DNA of 64,000 nucleotides from Ascidia mentula (Eukaryota > Chordata > Ascidiacea > Phlebobranchia > Ascidiidae): NCBI GenBank assembly GCA_947561715.1, contig OX387199.1, positions 1,121,001-1,185,000 of the forward strand. The letters are read 5' to 3'. Positions within the stretch are counted from its first letter, which is position 1, and each line of letters opens with the position of its first letter. The notes under the pieces are model-generated. The model did no database searches. It saw only the letters and a program-made list of their open reading frames with translations, and was not told where the DNA came from. Below, in pieces: positions 1 through 12,100 of the stretch. The position numbers and the translations under genes are program-made.

Positions 1-190
1 AATTGGAGTCAGCTGGTTTATTTGACAGAAAAATGAATTCGGACTACCACGGCATCACTTGTTTAATTTATATTTTGACATATTGGTGTCGCTGGTACAA
101 GACAATGCCTAAATGAGGACTAGGTTCTGCTAAAACTAAGCAACCAGTATTTCATTTAACCTTATGATGTTGTTTTATTGTCTTTATCAG

Positions 191-3100
191 ATTAGCAACC
201 AATCTTTCAAAAGAAGCCAGCGACATCTCATTAACATCTGCACCATTGGCATAAACCTGATATTTACTTTATTCTCATCCAGTTTAAATGATGATTTGTC
301 AAAAACCTGTAAATCTTTACAACAGCCAATGTTCGTTAATCCAACGATGCAAATCCTTGCCACCATTGCTCAAGTGCAAGTTCAACACAGCAACGAATGG
401 AGTGCAAAACATTCCTACCAGTTAAAACAACTTGTTTCATTACTCTCAGACACAAAGTAAGGTTTTTTTACAACTGTTAAACTGTTTTAGGGTGGTCACA
501 GCAAATATGTTTTTGTTCAACTCATAATTAAATGTGTTAATAATTTTAACATCCGCTAATTGCTGTCGCGGGTTTCAAGACAGTGCCACATCAGCGGCTA
601 CATTCTGTCCAATTTAGAGATTAGGTTAATATATATATTTTTTTAACAAAGTGAACTATCACTCGCACTTTGCAGGTCAATTTGCGATGCATATAAGAGA
701 TGTCTGCACGACTTGTTGGTTAATGAAGGTCATCAGAACCTTCACATGGAAAGTGAATCAACACTCGATACTCCCAAGGTTTGAAACCAATCTTTTGTGT
801 ACGGAGATAAAAATTCAGCTTTTTTTCAGATGAGTGACAGCAGTTGGGGAGAAAAAAATGTGGAAAGTCATGAGAGAAAATTAAATGACTGCGTTCACTC
901 CATGGAATACATTCTTCAAAATGGTGTTTCAAAAGGTTGGCGACATGTACTTTCGATGCAATACAAGAAGATTGAAGTTGAATTGCTGCAAATTTAGGCA
1001 AAATGGACTTAACCTTCAGTTTTCGATGTTGCGACTGAGAATTGTTTTTATATGGTGATGTAACCACCACTACAGAAACTCTAAAATTTTTTTTACACAG
1101 AGAATTTATTTGTACTGGTCAGTTGCCTAAGAAATCTTGCAACAATTTTACCAAAGGCTTGTGGTAGTGAAGGTGGCATGTTTACAGACGATAGAGGAGG
1201 AAACACAATAAAGCAAATCATAATTTATTTATCACACATTTGTGACGATGACGAGGAGGTTAAGGTTGGGAAAGTTTATTTATGATATTTTATTGTTTTG
1301 GTTTTGTAATTTTACGCATCCTGCTGATTTCATTTGTTTTTTTATTTTGATTTCTATGCTAGGAATTAGTTGCAAAATGTTTTGGAGTCTTGGGCTTGAA
1401 ATCAGTTGGGGACAGAGTGGTTCTCTTTGCTCCTGAAAGTAGTGAGTTTATTTATTTTGCTTCACATATTTTAGCTTCAAGATCTTTATTTTCCTGTTAT
1501 GGTTTGGTTAATTTCGTATAAAAACCAAACATTTACTTTCCCCATACATTACCCCTGGTGATAACGAGTGTTTCATGAAAGGGCGCATTGTTTTTTATTA
1601 AAAGAACAAGAAAAGTCATTCAGCCAAGTCCTCTTGCAAATCTGGCACAATTGTGTCGATCCAAACCCATCCGTACAACTTGCTGCCACCGAGTGTCTGA
1701 TTAATACTTTGCAACACGATTCCTCTGCTCTCATGGAGATGAAAAACACAAATCATCTTTGCAAGGTTGCGGAATATCTTCAAACTTTCAGGTGATTTTG
1801 GAGATTGTACTTTCAAACATGTACTTTCAACAAGTCCGTCTTAACAACAGATCAACAAAAAAATCAAACAAAAAACTTGAAGTCTCGGATCCATTCAATT
1901 TGCTGCGGGAAAAATCAATGTGGTCATGTGACCAGGACAGCTACTATGATTGGCTGTGCGAAAACACGTGGAAACTGGTGAAATGTTGTAAGACGTCACA
2001 CATCAGGGCAATGGAGGGCATTTCAAGGTGAATATTGCGGACTTATGATGAACGGCGCTTTACACTTTCGAGATAACAAAGTCTTGTTGTATTTGTATTT
2101 TGACACTCAATGGATTAGTTGGGTTTGGTGAAAGAGCTTTATTGCTTGTCTCAAGTAGATAGTTTGTCATGTTAAAAACATCGTGTTATAAAGCAAGTTA
2201 TACAAGACAAAACCTGAGTCACTTGTCCTTCTGTTGTTTTAGATATATTTTTATATTTCCCCTATAATTCGGCATCGTCAATATCACTAAAAAACAACGT
2301 TGTTTACGGTAAAACAATACGAAGAAACTGACATGAAGGTCTAAGGTCTGGTATACATTCTGTCAGTTGCTGCAGACTGGTGAAAACGTGAAAGCACAAA
2401 AAACTCTATCAAGATCAGATAATAAGACTGTCGGGAGATTTCTATACATGTTTTAAGACTTATATTTGTCATGAAGAAATCTAGAATAACAAAATGTTAT
2501 ATTTTTTTGCTTTTTAGGGTTTCGCCGAAACTATGTGAAAAACTCTTTCCTTTCGTATTCAGCGAAGTGGGAAAATCAAGTGCGAAATCCGCCGAGCTGA
2601 TGGGAAAATGTTTGAACACAACATTCCAGTCGGCGTTGGACAGAGGTTTAACCAACTCTCCCCATTTTATCTTTTTGTATACGACAGTGTTTAAAATATA
2701 TTTATCGCTTATTGGTCGAAAATCTGCTGACGTAGTACAGAGGCTTGTTGCTTCATTATATACACGAACTAAAGTAATTTGCTGTCGCATAAACAATGCC
2801 AAACCGAGGGCTAGATCCCTCTATAGTTATTAAGGAAGTCCTGGGTGGAAAATGTTTACGTTTCATGTTTAAGATGGACGGGAGATAAATCACGACCATC
2901 TGATCCTGATGTTGGGGGTCGTTCAACATCTTCGGGAGCAGGATAGGAAATCTTGTGAGGAGGATCATAAAGATGGGAGAAGATCACCCAAGGTAAATCT
3001 TCTTTGTCATAGATTCTCGCAGATTAAACGTATTGTTTTCAGTTACATCTTTTTTGTAATTTCATCATTAACTTTACCGAAGGGTTGTTAAAATGACCAA

Positions 3101-6100
3101 GTCTCTTGTCAATTGCTTTAATAAACTGCACTGCATTAAATTGTTTGTTTTTTTCTTAAATCTCCATTTGAAACCAACTTTATCAAACAAGTGCGTAAAA
3201 CTGACCGAATCCTTGTGGTCATACACGAGTAAACTGTACTGTACTGATTTGTTCCAAAGAAATACTGACCATGCTACAGAGCAAGCAAAATAGTCTTTGG
3301 AAGTTGCTTAACTGTAATGTGGCTTCAACCCCGCATTCTCATCGTATTTCAGAAGGACAGTGGAAATGTGAACAAGATTGAAGTTGATTTCTTGTTGGCT
3401 GCAAGAGTCGCCACAATCTGCAAACGACCTTTCATGGCAATTTTGTTCGTTGAGCTGTGGATAGGTTGGAATTAGATGATTTTATTTTGTTTGATTTCTT
3501 GTTGTTTGGTTACTTATTTGTGCGTTTGCAGATAAACTTGAACTAAAGCTGGAAAAAGAAACTGAATCTGTAACAAGAGGTTTGTGATTATTCCACTTAA
3601 ACTGGATTTGCTTTGGAGCTTGAGTCAGTCGAAATACACAACATATTTATACTTGTAATATTCTGGATTATAAACGAAAAAGCGTTGAAAAAAACGTTAT
3701 TTTATCCAATGTTTTGCAACCGCAGGACGGGACCGTAAAAGTACGAACCGGGCTTTATCCTTCTCCGGTGATGCTTTTACCGAACCCAAGGAATCTACTT
3801 CGGACCAGAAAAAGATGAAGCAAATTCTATCGTTGAGATGTCAGGGTCTAAAGTCGCCCATTTCCATCTTACAAACTTGCGAACACGGTAAGAGTGGACA
3901 CTGTAATGGTCGCAGCCGGAGGTTGGTATTGAAAACGGTAACGACCAGTGGTTCTTAACCCTATTTCTCTCATTCTAACTTCCAGTTTCAACGGAATCCT
4001 TATTTCCCATTAGTATTTAAATTTTTAAACTTTTATATATAATTATTTCATTTGCACTATATCTGTTATACTTGTGTCCCACCGGTTAAGAACCACTTGC
4101 ATAGACGAAAACAAACTTATGTAAAGCATTTTTTGTGAGTAGCACCCCTAATAGTGTCAGCTACAAAAGTAATTGTTTTTCGCTCTGAACATTTTTTTCT
4201 ATGCAGTATAAATAGTCATTTCCAATCAGTCTACGGAGCGGGTTTTCAAACCTCTCAAATTTTAACGCCTGCAGGTTCTGAGGCAAAGAACGTTCTCATC
4301 TCCGCTTACGACACGATTGGGGAATCGGACGGTTTGAACGGTTGTTATTCCTCGTATCCAATCAACCCTGTGGGCGACACAGCCCTCATCCATTTAAGTG
4401 AGAAAGAAGGTAAATGGTTGGAAGCTTTGAAGATGTACGACCTTGCTTCGTCCTCTGGTCGCGACGCTTCTAATAGGAAGGTATTTCGTTGTTCGCTTGT
4501 TGTTACAAGATTTTGATAAACGTGAAACTATTGATCCTCATCTTGGGGCAATGTTTTGACATAATCAGCCTGCATTTTCACTTGAATTATAAACTTTATT
4601 CCTGTGTCTTAAAGGTAACTTTGGGACATGTAAAATATTTTGTAATTTCGGGAAACGGTTTTTTGGGAGTGCTGGCGTTTTTTGGTAAACCACATTTAGC
4701 TGCATTGGTAGGATCAATTACGTATTTACATCCAGAGCAAGGTGGTGGAATGCTTACAACAGTCTGGGTTGGATCATTTGTGTGACGTTTACATGAGGGA
4801 GGTGGATGCGAACCCAGCGAGTGAACGGAAATATAATCTTGCGGACGCGGTACGTGGAAGGTGTTATCTTGATTTTCAGTATAGTAGAGATGTTCTGGTT
4901 ATACTCTGGCTCTGCTGTCGACCAATAAAAAAGACTAAACCTTTGGAGCGTTTGTAGAAAGTCGGTCCGTTTTACCATGGCAGTAACTTTTTTGTTTTTT
5001 CCTTTTTAATTGTGTTAAGTTTTGTTTCGAATTGCGTGGAAGCATCTCAGCCATAGTGATCGGTGAGGTTGTAAGTTTTCCTGTTATTTTGAATAAAAAT
5101 TAACTGGCAACCTGGCTACGTAACCAGATAGACCAAACTCACTCGCCATCTGTATTGGTGTAAACTGATGGGAAACAGTGTGCTTAGTATGCAGGTCACG
5201 AATCATTAATGCTTGCTTGCTTCCAAACAATCAACTATTTCATTTGCAAATCAGAATAGTATACAGTGATCTGCGAACAAGGCCACTGTTTACTGGATCG
5301 GTCTCATCAGGGCAGTTTTGGTTTGAAAAAACATTATAAGCTGCATTTCTTACACGTAATAACATTATATCCCACTTCCAGAACCTGGTTGAAGTTCAGT
5401 ACAAAGCAGCTTGGCAATCTTGTCAGTGGGACGAATCTCTCCTTAACATAGAAGAAGTTTCTCAACCACTCGGATTCCACCAACATTTGCACCGATGTAT
5501 GACGTCAGCATTTGATGATAATTGCAACAACTTTCACTCACTCTTGTCGGAAGCCAGAATCTCGTGCCTGAGGTAAATTTGGACATAAAATTAACCAACA
5601 ACCACATGTGATTGCCTCACAAAATTCTATGCCTTTTGTGTATTTTGACAAATTGGATTTGAATTACATTAAAACGTTGATTTGGAGACAAACCAAAATT
5701 GTGTTTTCGCTTATTGTCGTTCGAAGCTGTTAAAACCCAGAAAACAGCTCACTTGAATGCAGAAAAAACGACCAGTAAATAAGTTACTGACGTCACGCTT
5801 TTTTGCAGCGAATTCGACGCCCGGCAACCGAATCACGTGATCACGTCTGATCTTCACACGGTTTCGTGTCGACTCCAGTCCCTCCTCGAAATAGAAAACG
5901 TCAAAAAGTAGGGAAAAACCCACTTACGATACTCTGTATTGCAATCTCTGTATTATTGAAACTATGTCATCTGTGGTCTGGAAGGTTGTCGGTATTTGTT
6001 TGCGATTTCAACCCACAGTTCCACTTTACGTGCTTTTAAAGATAGGAACAGTGGATGATTATAAGACAGCAGTGTCTATGCCCACAATTTTGTCAAGGAG

Positions 6101-9100
6101 GGTTTGTTTGAATATTTTCAGATGCCTTTCGGACGAAACCACCATAAGCGAATTCCTTCAATCCCTGAACGATTTCGATGAAAACAATTCTCGTAGATTT
6201 CGATTCGATGACGTAAATTTGCTACTTACCGTTCGCTCATCCGTTTTGAGTTCGTTGGCAGACAGGTAAGTTCTACGATCAGATTGTGCATGTGTTTAGA
6301 TAAACCTCGCAACAGGTCTTTTCTAAGAATAAAATGACTGGCTCATACTGTTGAAAATATGTTTTATTTATTTAAAACCTTTCGGCAAGAACTCATGCCA
6401 TCGGGTCTTTTCCAATCTCTTGCATCTTTCAGACTGGCTGATTTTATTTAAATTTACAAAAGCTCGTTTCATCAGACGTGACAACTTAACGCAAATGCAC
6501 ACTTAACGTATTTTGATCATGCCAGTGTCCACATTTCTATCCATGCCATATTTTTCACCCAGATATGCAGGCAGTGATTCGCGAGCCGCTGAAACCCAGA
6601 GTCGCCATTTGCTCACCTCAATGCGAATATGTTGCCAACACGACCGACTTCAAAACGCCCAAAAATTACTGCGCCAACTCAGTGACGTCACGTCGCGCTT
6701 GAGCGATGACGGCGACGCAGGTCACGTGACATGGACGCACAAGGTCAAGTTGGAAGGCGCCAAATTGTTGTGGACACAGAAGGTGTTTAAACTGTTTCTG
6801 AATTCACTTTGATTCTAGTTTATTAATGAGAGTTTACAATAAATTCAGTAAGTTCTCAATGTGAAAAGAATCTTGACGAATAGCCAAGGTCCTAACCTAA
6901 GGGCGACATTTTAGCATTAAAAATTGCTTTTTCAGGAGGTTCCTTTCGCACTTGCGTCTCTACAAAATCTTTTGAGTCAACTCGAATCTGCCGTGAACGA
7001 AACGAAGCGCTCATCCGACCTATCTTCCCTCCAATTGATGTTGGCGGAATCGTTACAAACTTACGGGGTTTGGTTGCACGAATCGAGATACGAGGGACCC
7101 TCAGTAATTATGGAAGATTACCTTGAACGGGTGGGAAGTCTATGTGGACTGTAAAAATTCCTGTATTAGGTTTTGCAGTGCTATAACTGTATTGAATCTT
7201 CTAAGGTATATTTTTTCATTTGTGGAGTTTTGCACGATCGTTTAGCCGTATTTTTGATATCATAGTTTATTTCGTCCAATGGTAGATAAAGTTGATCGTA
7301 AACCGTGGAAACGGTTGTAATGATTTGATTTACATGCAGTCTGTTTCGGTGGCGGATAAAGTTTATCAGTCAACAAATAATTCCGGCAGCTCGACAACTC
7401 ACAACGATTCGCTCCAACTTTTAGTGAAGAATTATCACATGTTGGCAAAGTTTGCTGACGAACAATATCAACAGGTATGGAGTTGAACCTGTCATGTATA
7501 ACGTGGCGGGAATTAAATTCCCTTTTCGCAACAACTACTTGCTATAAGTGCAAATACGTTGAGCTTATTAGTTTGAAAAATAACGCCAAACATGCCTTTG
7601 TGGCAATGCATACGCAAACGTTTCTTACACTATTACGTTCTTAATTATAATAATATCTTTTTTGGGGTTTTGTGCATTTTTCTGTCTGGGCAGTCACTAT
7701 GATGTCATAATATGTTTCAGGTGATCAAGTACAAGAAATCAAGCGAATATGCACAGAAACGCGTCCTTGCTTCTGCTCCCAAACAAGAACTTGAAAGCAT
7801 GCAACAAAGTGGACAGGCTCCAGCCAGAAAGTAGGAAATTCACAGATTTTCTGTTTCTTTACGTGAATAAAACACCACAATCTGGCGGCACTGCAGGGGG
7901 TTACGCTTAGTTTGGTACCCAATGGTTAATGGTGGCTTTACAGTCACCACAAAGTGTAAGCCTTGCTTGGCTATTTAACTGACAAGATCGTTGTATATCA
8001 CACCATAGCTGCACTGAAGAGGCATATTAAGTTAAAACAGTGCCTTGTCTGCAGCTCACCATATGAAACAACACAGCTTGTGTTAAGGCAAAATTATGAA
8101 AGCTTCGCAGACGGAAGACATTTGTCATTTTCTGTCTGTAGGACACAAGTGATCGTCGACAAGAATTTGAACATCGACAAACAGGAACTCGCGAGAGTGG
8201 AAGAAAAATCCCGCGACTTCCTCTCGTCCGCCCTGCGCAGTTACATCCAATGCGTCCAGCTTTCAGACAAGCACGATATTTTAATGTACAGGTGAGGGTT
8301 TCCAAAATCGCTTCATTTTTATAAAATTTAGCCCAAAAAATAAATTGGACAACATCGCGCTTGCCTTATTCGAAACACGTCCAAATTGAATAAGTGGGTT
8401 TTGCTTTTGAACTAATTTGGTGAAAGTGGTTAATTAGCGGTTATAATTACAGTTTCGTGTTACTCTTAGTGTCTTGCAGTCATTTTTTATCACACCTAAA
8501 TTAAAAGCGTATGTAATGGAGATTTCAGCAATACCAAGTTTTGTTAAAATTAGCTGCGTATTTGTGGAGATATCGATGTTTAAACTTTTCAAACGGGAAA
8601 CACTGACTTTCGTTGTGGACAAAAAATGCGGCGGTGCACTGAAGTGACGTCACAGAGAAGCTTTGTTTTTGTGTATTGTATAAATTGTAAGGAATTGCAG
8701 CCAGCTTTTCACATACATATCTTCCAACAGAATCTGTGCCTTGTGGTTCGAGAACCCCAACATGACCCCGACCAACAGTTTAATGTCGACCAACCACAAC
8801 AGCATTCCCTCATACAAGTACATACCCCTGTCTTACCAATTGGCGGCAAGACTAAACACAACTACCGGGGTTTTTCAAAATACTTTGAGAGAAGTAAGTC
8901 CTGGGGAAATTAAACTAAAGAATTATTCTGAGTTGATTCCAAGCTAAAATTGTTGTAAAATATCGAGGTTCACATGAAAATCTTTAATTTCTTAAGACTG
9001 TTGTTTGTACTGATTTTGTTTTTTAAGATATTGTTGCGAGTGACGATCGATCATCCTCATCACGTGCTCACCGTCATCCTTGCTCTTGTCAACGCCAAGA

Positions 9101-12100
9101 AAGACGAGGAATTTAATTCCAATCAGATGCCGTCCTCCAGAAGGAAATACAAAAAATCTTCGGTATGATGAATAAATAAATCTTCACGTTGATATTAAAA
9201 TTATGTGACCTTTTTGGGGCATGCCTACAATGACGTCATTATTAGTGACGTTCGTCTGGCGTACACTGTGCCATTTTGGAACTGCGGTTGAAAACGTTCA
9301 TAATCAAATTTGTTTTTGTTTCTGAAAGACTTTTACGTGGTTAAAGATGGTGCTTCATGTAACTAACGTCACTAGTTATGACGTGCCAATGACGAGTGAA
9401 TTTATACACAATCATTTGTGACGTAATAATCACGTATCGAACGATTCAATTGTTTCAGAAGAAAGAAAACTTGTCATCCCGAGTCACAGCCGCCACAACA
9501 TTGCTCTCGAAAATCCGACAACGTCGTCCAACCCTCGTACAGAACACTGAACTTGTGATGAACGCGTACATAGGTTGGTTCATTCTACATAACATATGAG
9601 TGTTGGTGAAGTTCCGTTGCAACGACCGAAACATCGAGTGTAATGATGAGCTTTTTGCCATAGGAGCTTTTTAAGTTCATTCTATACAACACATACGCGG
9701 AAGTTTGCCTGTGGTATAACCTGGAAAATACTTGTTATAGTCAGTTCATACTATAGGTTCGTTTTTTCTTTTTGTTGGTTTAACTGTTTAAAACCTTTAA
9801 GTACTCTAAAATCCTTTTATTGGTTCAGGATTTTGTATCATATTTCGACCTGACATAAAACAGTGCGCAAAAATAACATGGACGGTTACTATAACAACAC
9901 GTCAGCAGCCTGTCGAAAATATATTTTTTCCGGCACTCAATAAAGTGTTGTTCATCATATATCTAAGACCTATTTCCTCATAAAAGCTCCAACATATTTG
10001 CAGAGTTTGCCAATTTTGACGCATCCCCGTGGAAAAGTCAACCCAACGTGAAGATCGAGCTGCCAAAGCACGTGACTTTAGCAAAGTTCGCCGACCCCTC
10101 GAAACCCTGCCCCGGATTCCAAGATGTTGTCATGCCGATATGTAACGCTACAGTGAGCAAGGATGCAGATTACAGCTCCACAAAAGGTGGGGAAGCCCCT
10201 ATGTAGTTTTGGTTGCTCAATCAAAAATAACATTCGTAATATTTCAACAAATAAAGCGCTAGAAAAATGGAATTGAAACTTAAAATAAACCGAGGTGGTA
10301 TGTTGAACATGACAGAAATACATATTGTGATATCATAAAATTATCGTTACTTCTTGGCATACACTCTAACTTGTCGTATGTTTCAAATAAAGCATGAACT
10401 TACTGCTAAACACAAATATATGTAAAGCGTTGTAGTGCTTTATTGCATTGCAAAGTTTAAGAATGACTCCGAGTCCACGCAACAACAGCGAGGAGAAACG
10501 CGGCGAAAAAAGGCAATTAATCCGCTTCGTTATAATGCGGTCAAGTGAGCGCTACAAATGCAACATTTTTGCGGTCGACTTTCTGCAGACATTTGCCCAA
10601 GTGTGATACTGTAAATGAAAAGTACCACAGAGTGGAAATTCTGTGCGTGTTAGTTTGCAGTTCTGTGTACAGGCGTGTCTGCAGCTTAGCGATTATTATT
10701 GATCATTTACTTCTATGCGTTATTGTGGTTAGTAAAATTTCGACCATCATCCGGCCTTTTTACATCACAGGTATTGTCACCTTCCGCTACATCAAACCTT
10801 ACTTTGAAACTGTTGGTGGGGTGAATTTACCTAAAGTCCTCGTTGCTGTTGGATCGGACGGTGTTGCCAGGAAGCATTTGGTGAAGGGGAAAGACGATTT
10901 ACGCCAGGATGCTGTTATGCAACAGGTAATATCCAGGCCATGGGAATTTAACAATAAAGTTATTTATAAGAGTTTTGAACAATAATTTTTGGTATGTAAA
11001 CTGTGGTGCCAAGAATATGTTTCATAAGCTGCACTGATGAGACCTATCAGGTCGAAACAGTGACCCTGTATGCAGCTTATTTGAAGATTTTTATGTCACA
11101 AGATCGAAACAAGACTTTGTGCAACGCCACCGTCATAGTAAACCGCTGGCAATCGTTTACATTTCAGTGAAATGATTAGTCTCAAGTAATGTGTCAAAAT
11201 AATATGGGTTAGATTCTAACAAAATTCCAATGTTTGACACATTTTTTTGTTTTTGGAGGTTATAATTTAGGTTAGAAAATGTTAATACATTTTTGTTCAA
11301 TTTAATCCTAAATGCATAATTTTTCCCGATAATTTTAACAGGTTTTCGAAACGGTCAACAGCCTTTTACGCCAAGTCCATGACACTTCGGGGTTACGCAT
11401 CCGGACCTACAGAGTCACACCACTATCCCAGAGGAGCGGATTAGTGGAGTGGTGTGGGGGAACCACCCCTATCGGTACCTACTTGGTTGGAAATTCGCAG
11501 CAGGTGAACCATGTTTTTTTTTACTAATCAAGAAAAATCAATAAATTTCCGAAATTAACTTTAGAAACTGACAAACTATAAAACAAAAACACGGATTTTT
11601 TACAAAAACTACCATGCCGTGACTTACGTTAAACACGCTTTATGTTATAACATACCGAAGTGGCATAAATTGAAGGCACTCAAAGTTCCTGAGGGGAAAA
11701 TAGTAAGATAAACTCCACTTTATTGAGTGCGATACAGAAAAATACAAGTGAACACAATGAGAACTTAAAAATCTCGTGTTAGAACTTGACGCAACATTGT
11801 TTCCAATATTTCAGGTCGGGGCCCACCACCGTTATCGGCCCTCCGACATTCCTGTGATAAAATGCCGCAAAATGATTGGAAATATCGCGAATCAACCTCA
11901 TGTCGTCAAGTTGAGCAAATACAAAGAAATCTGCTCATCTCTACGTCCCGTGTTCCGATATTTCTTCACTGAGAGATTTCTGGATCCTGCAGAATGGTTC
12001 GCCAAGCGGTGGGGTTTGAAGTTGTATTTAATATTATGGTCACCTATGTACACAAGACCGGTTAAACTGCGGCGCTCAATTAAAAAAGGAATGCTTACAT

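Noticed and set aside
10677..11070. A retrozyme unit bounded by two ribozymes
   Set aside because: The interval contains a conserved ATM coding exon, and the left copy lacks the ribozyme core, so it is not one mobile unit.
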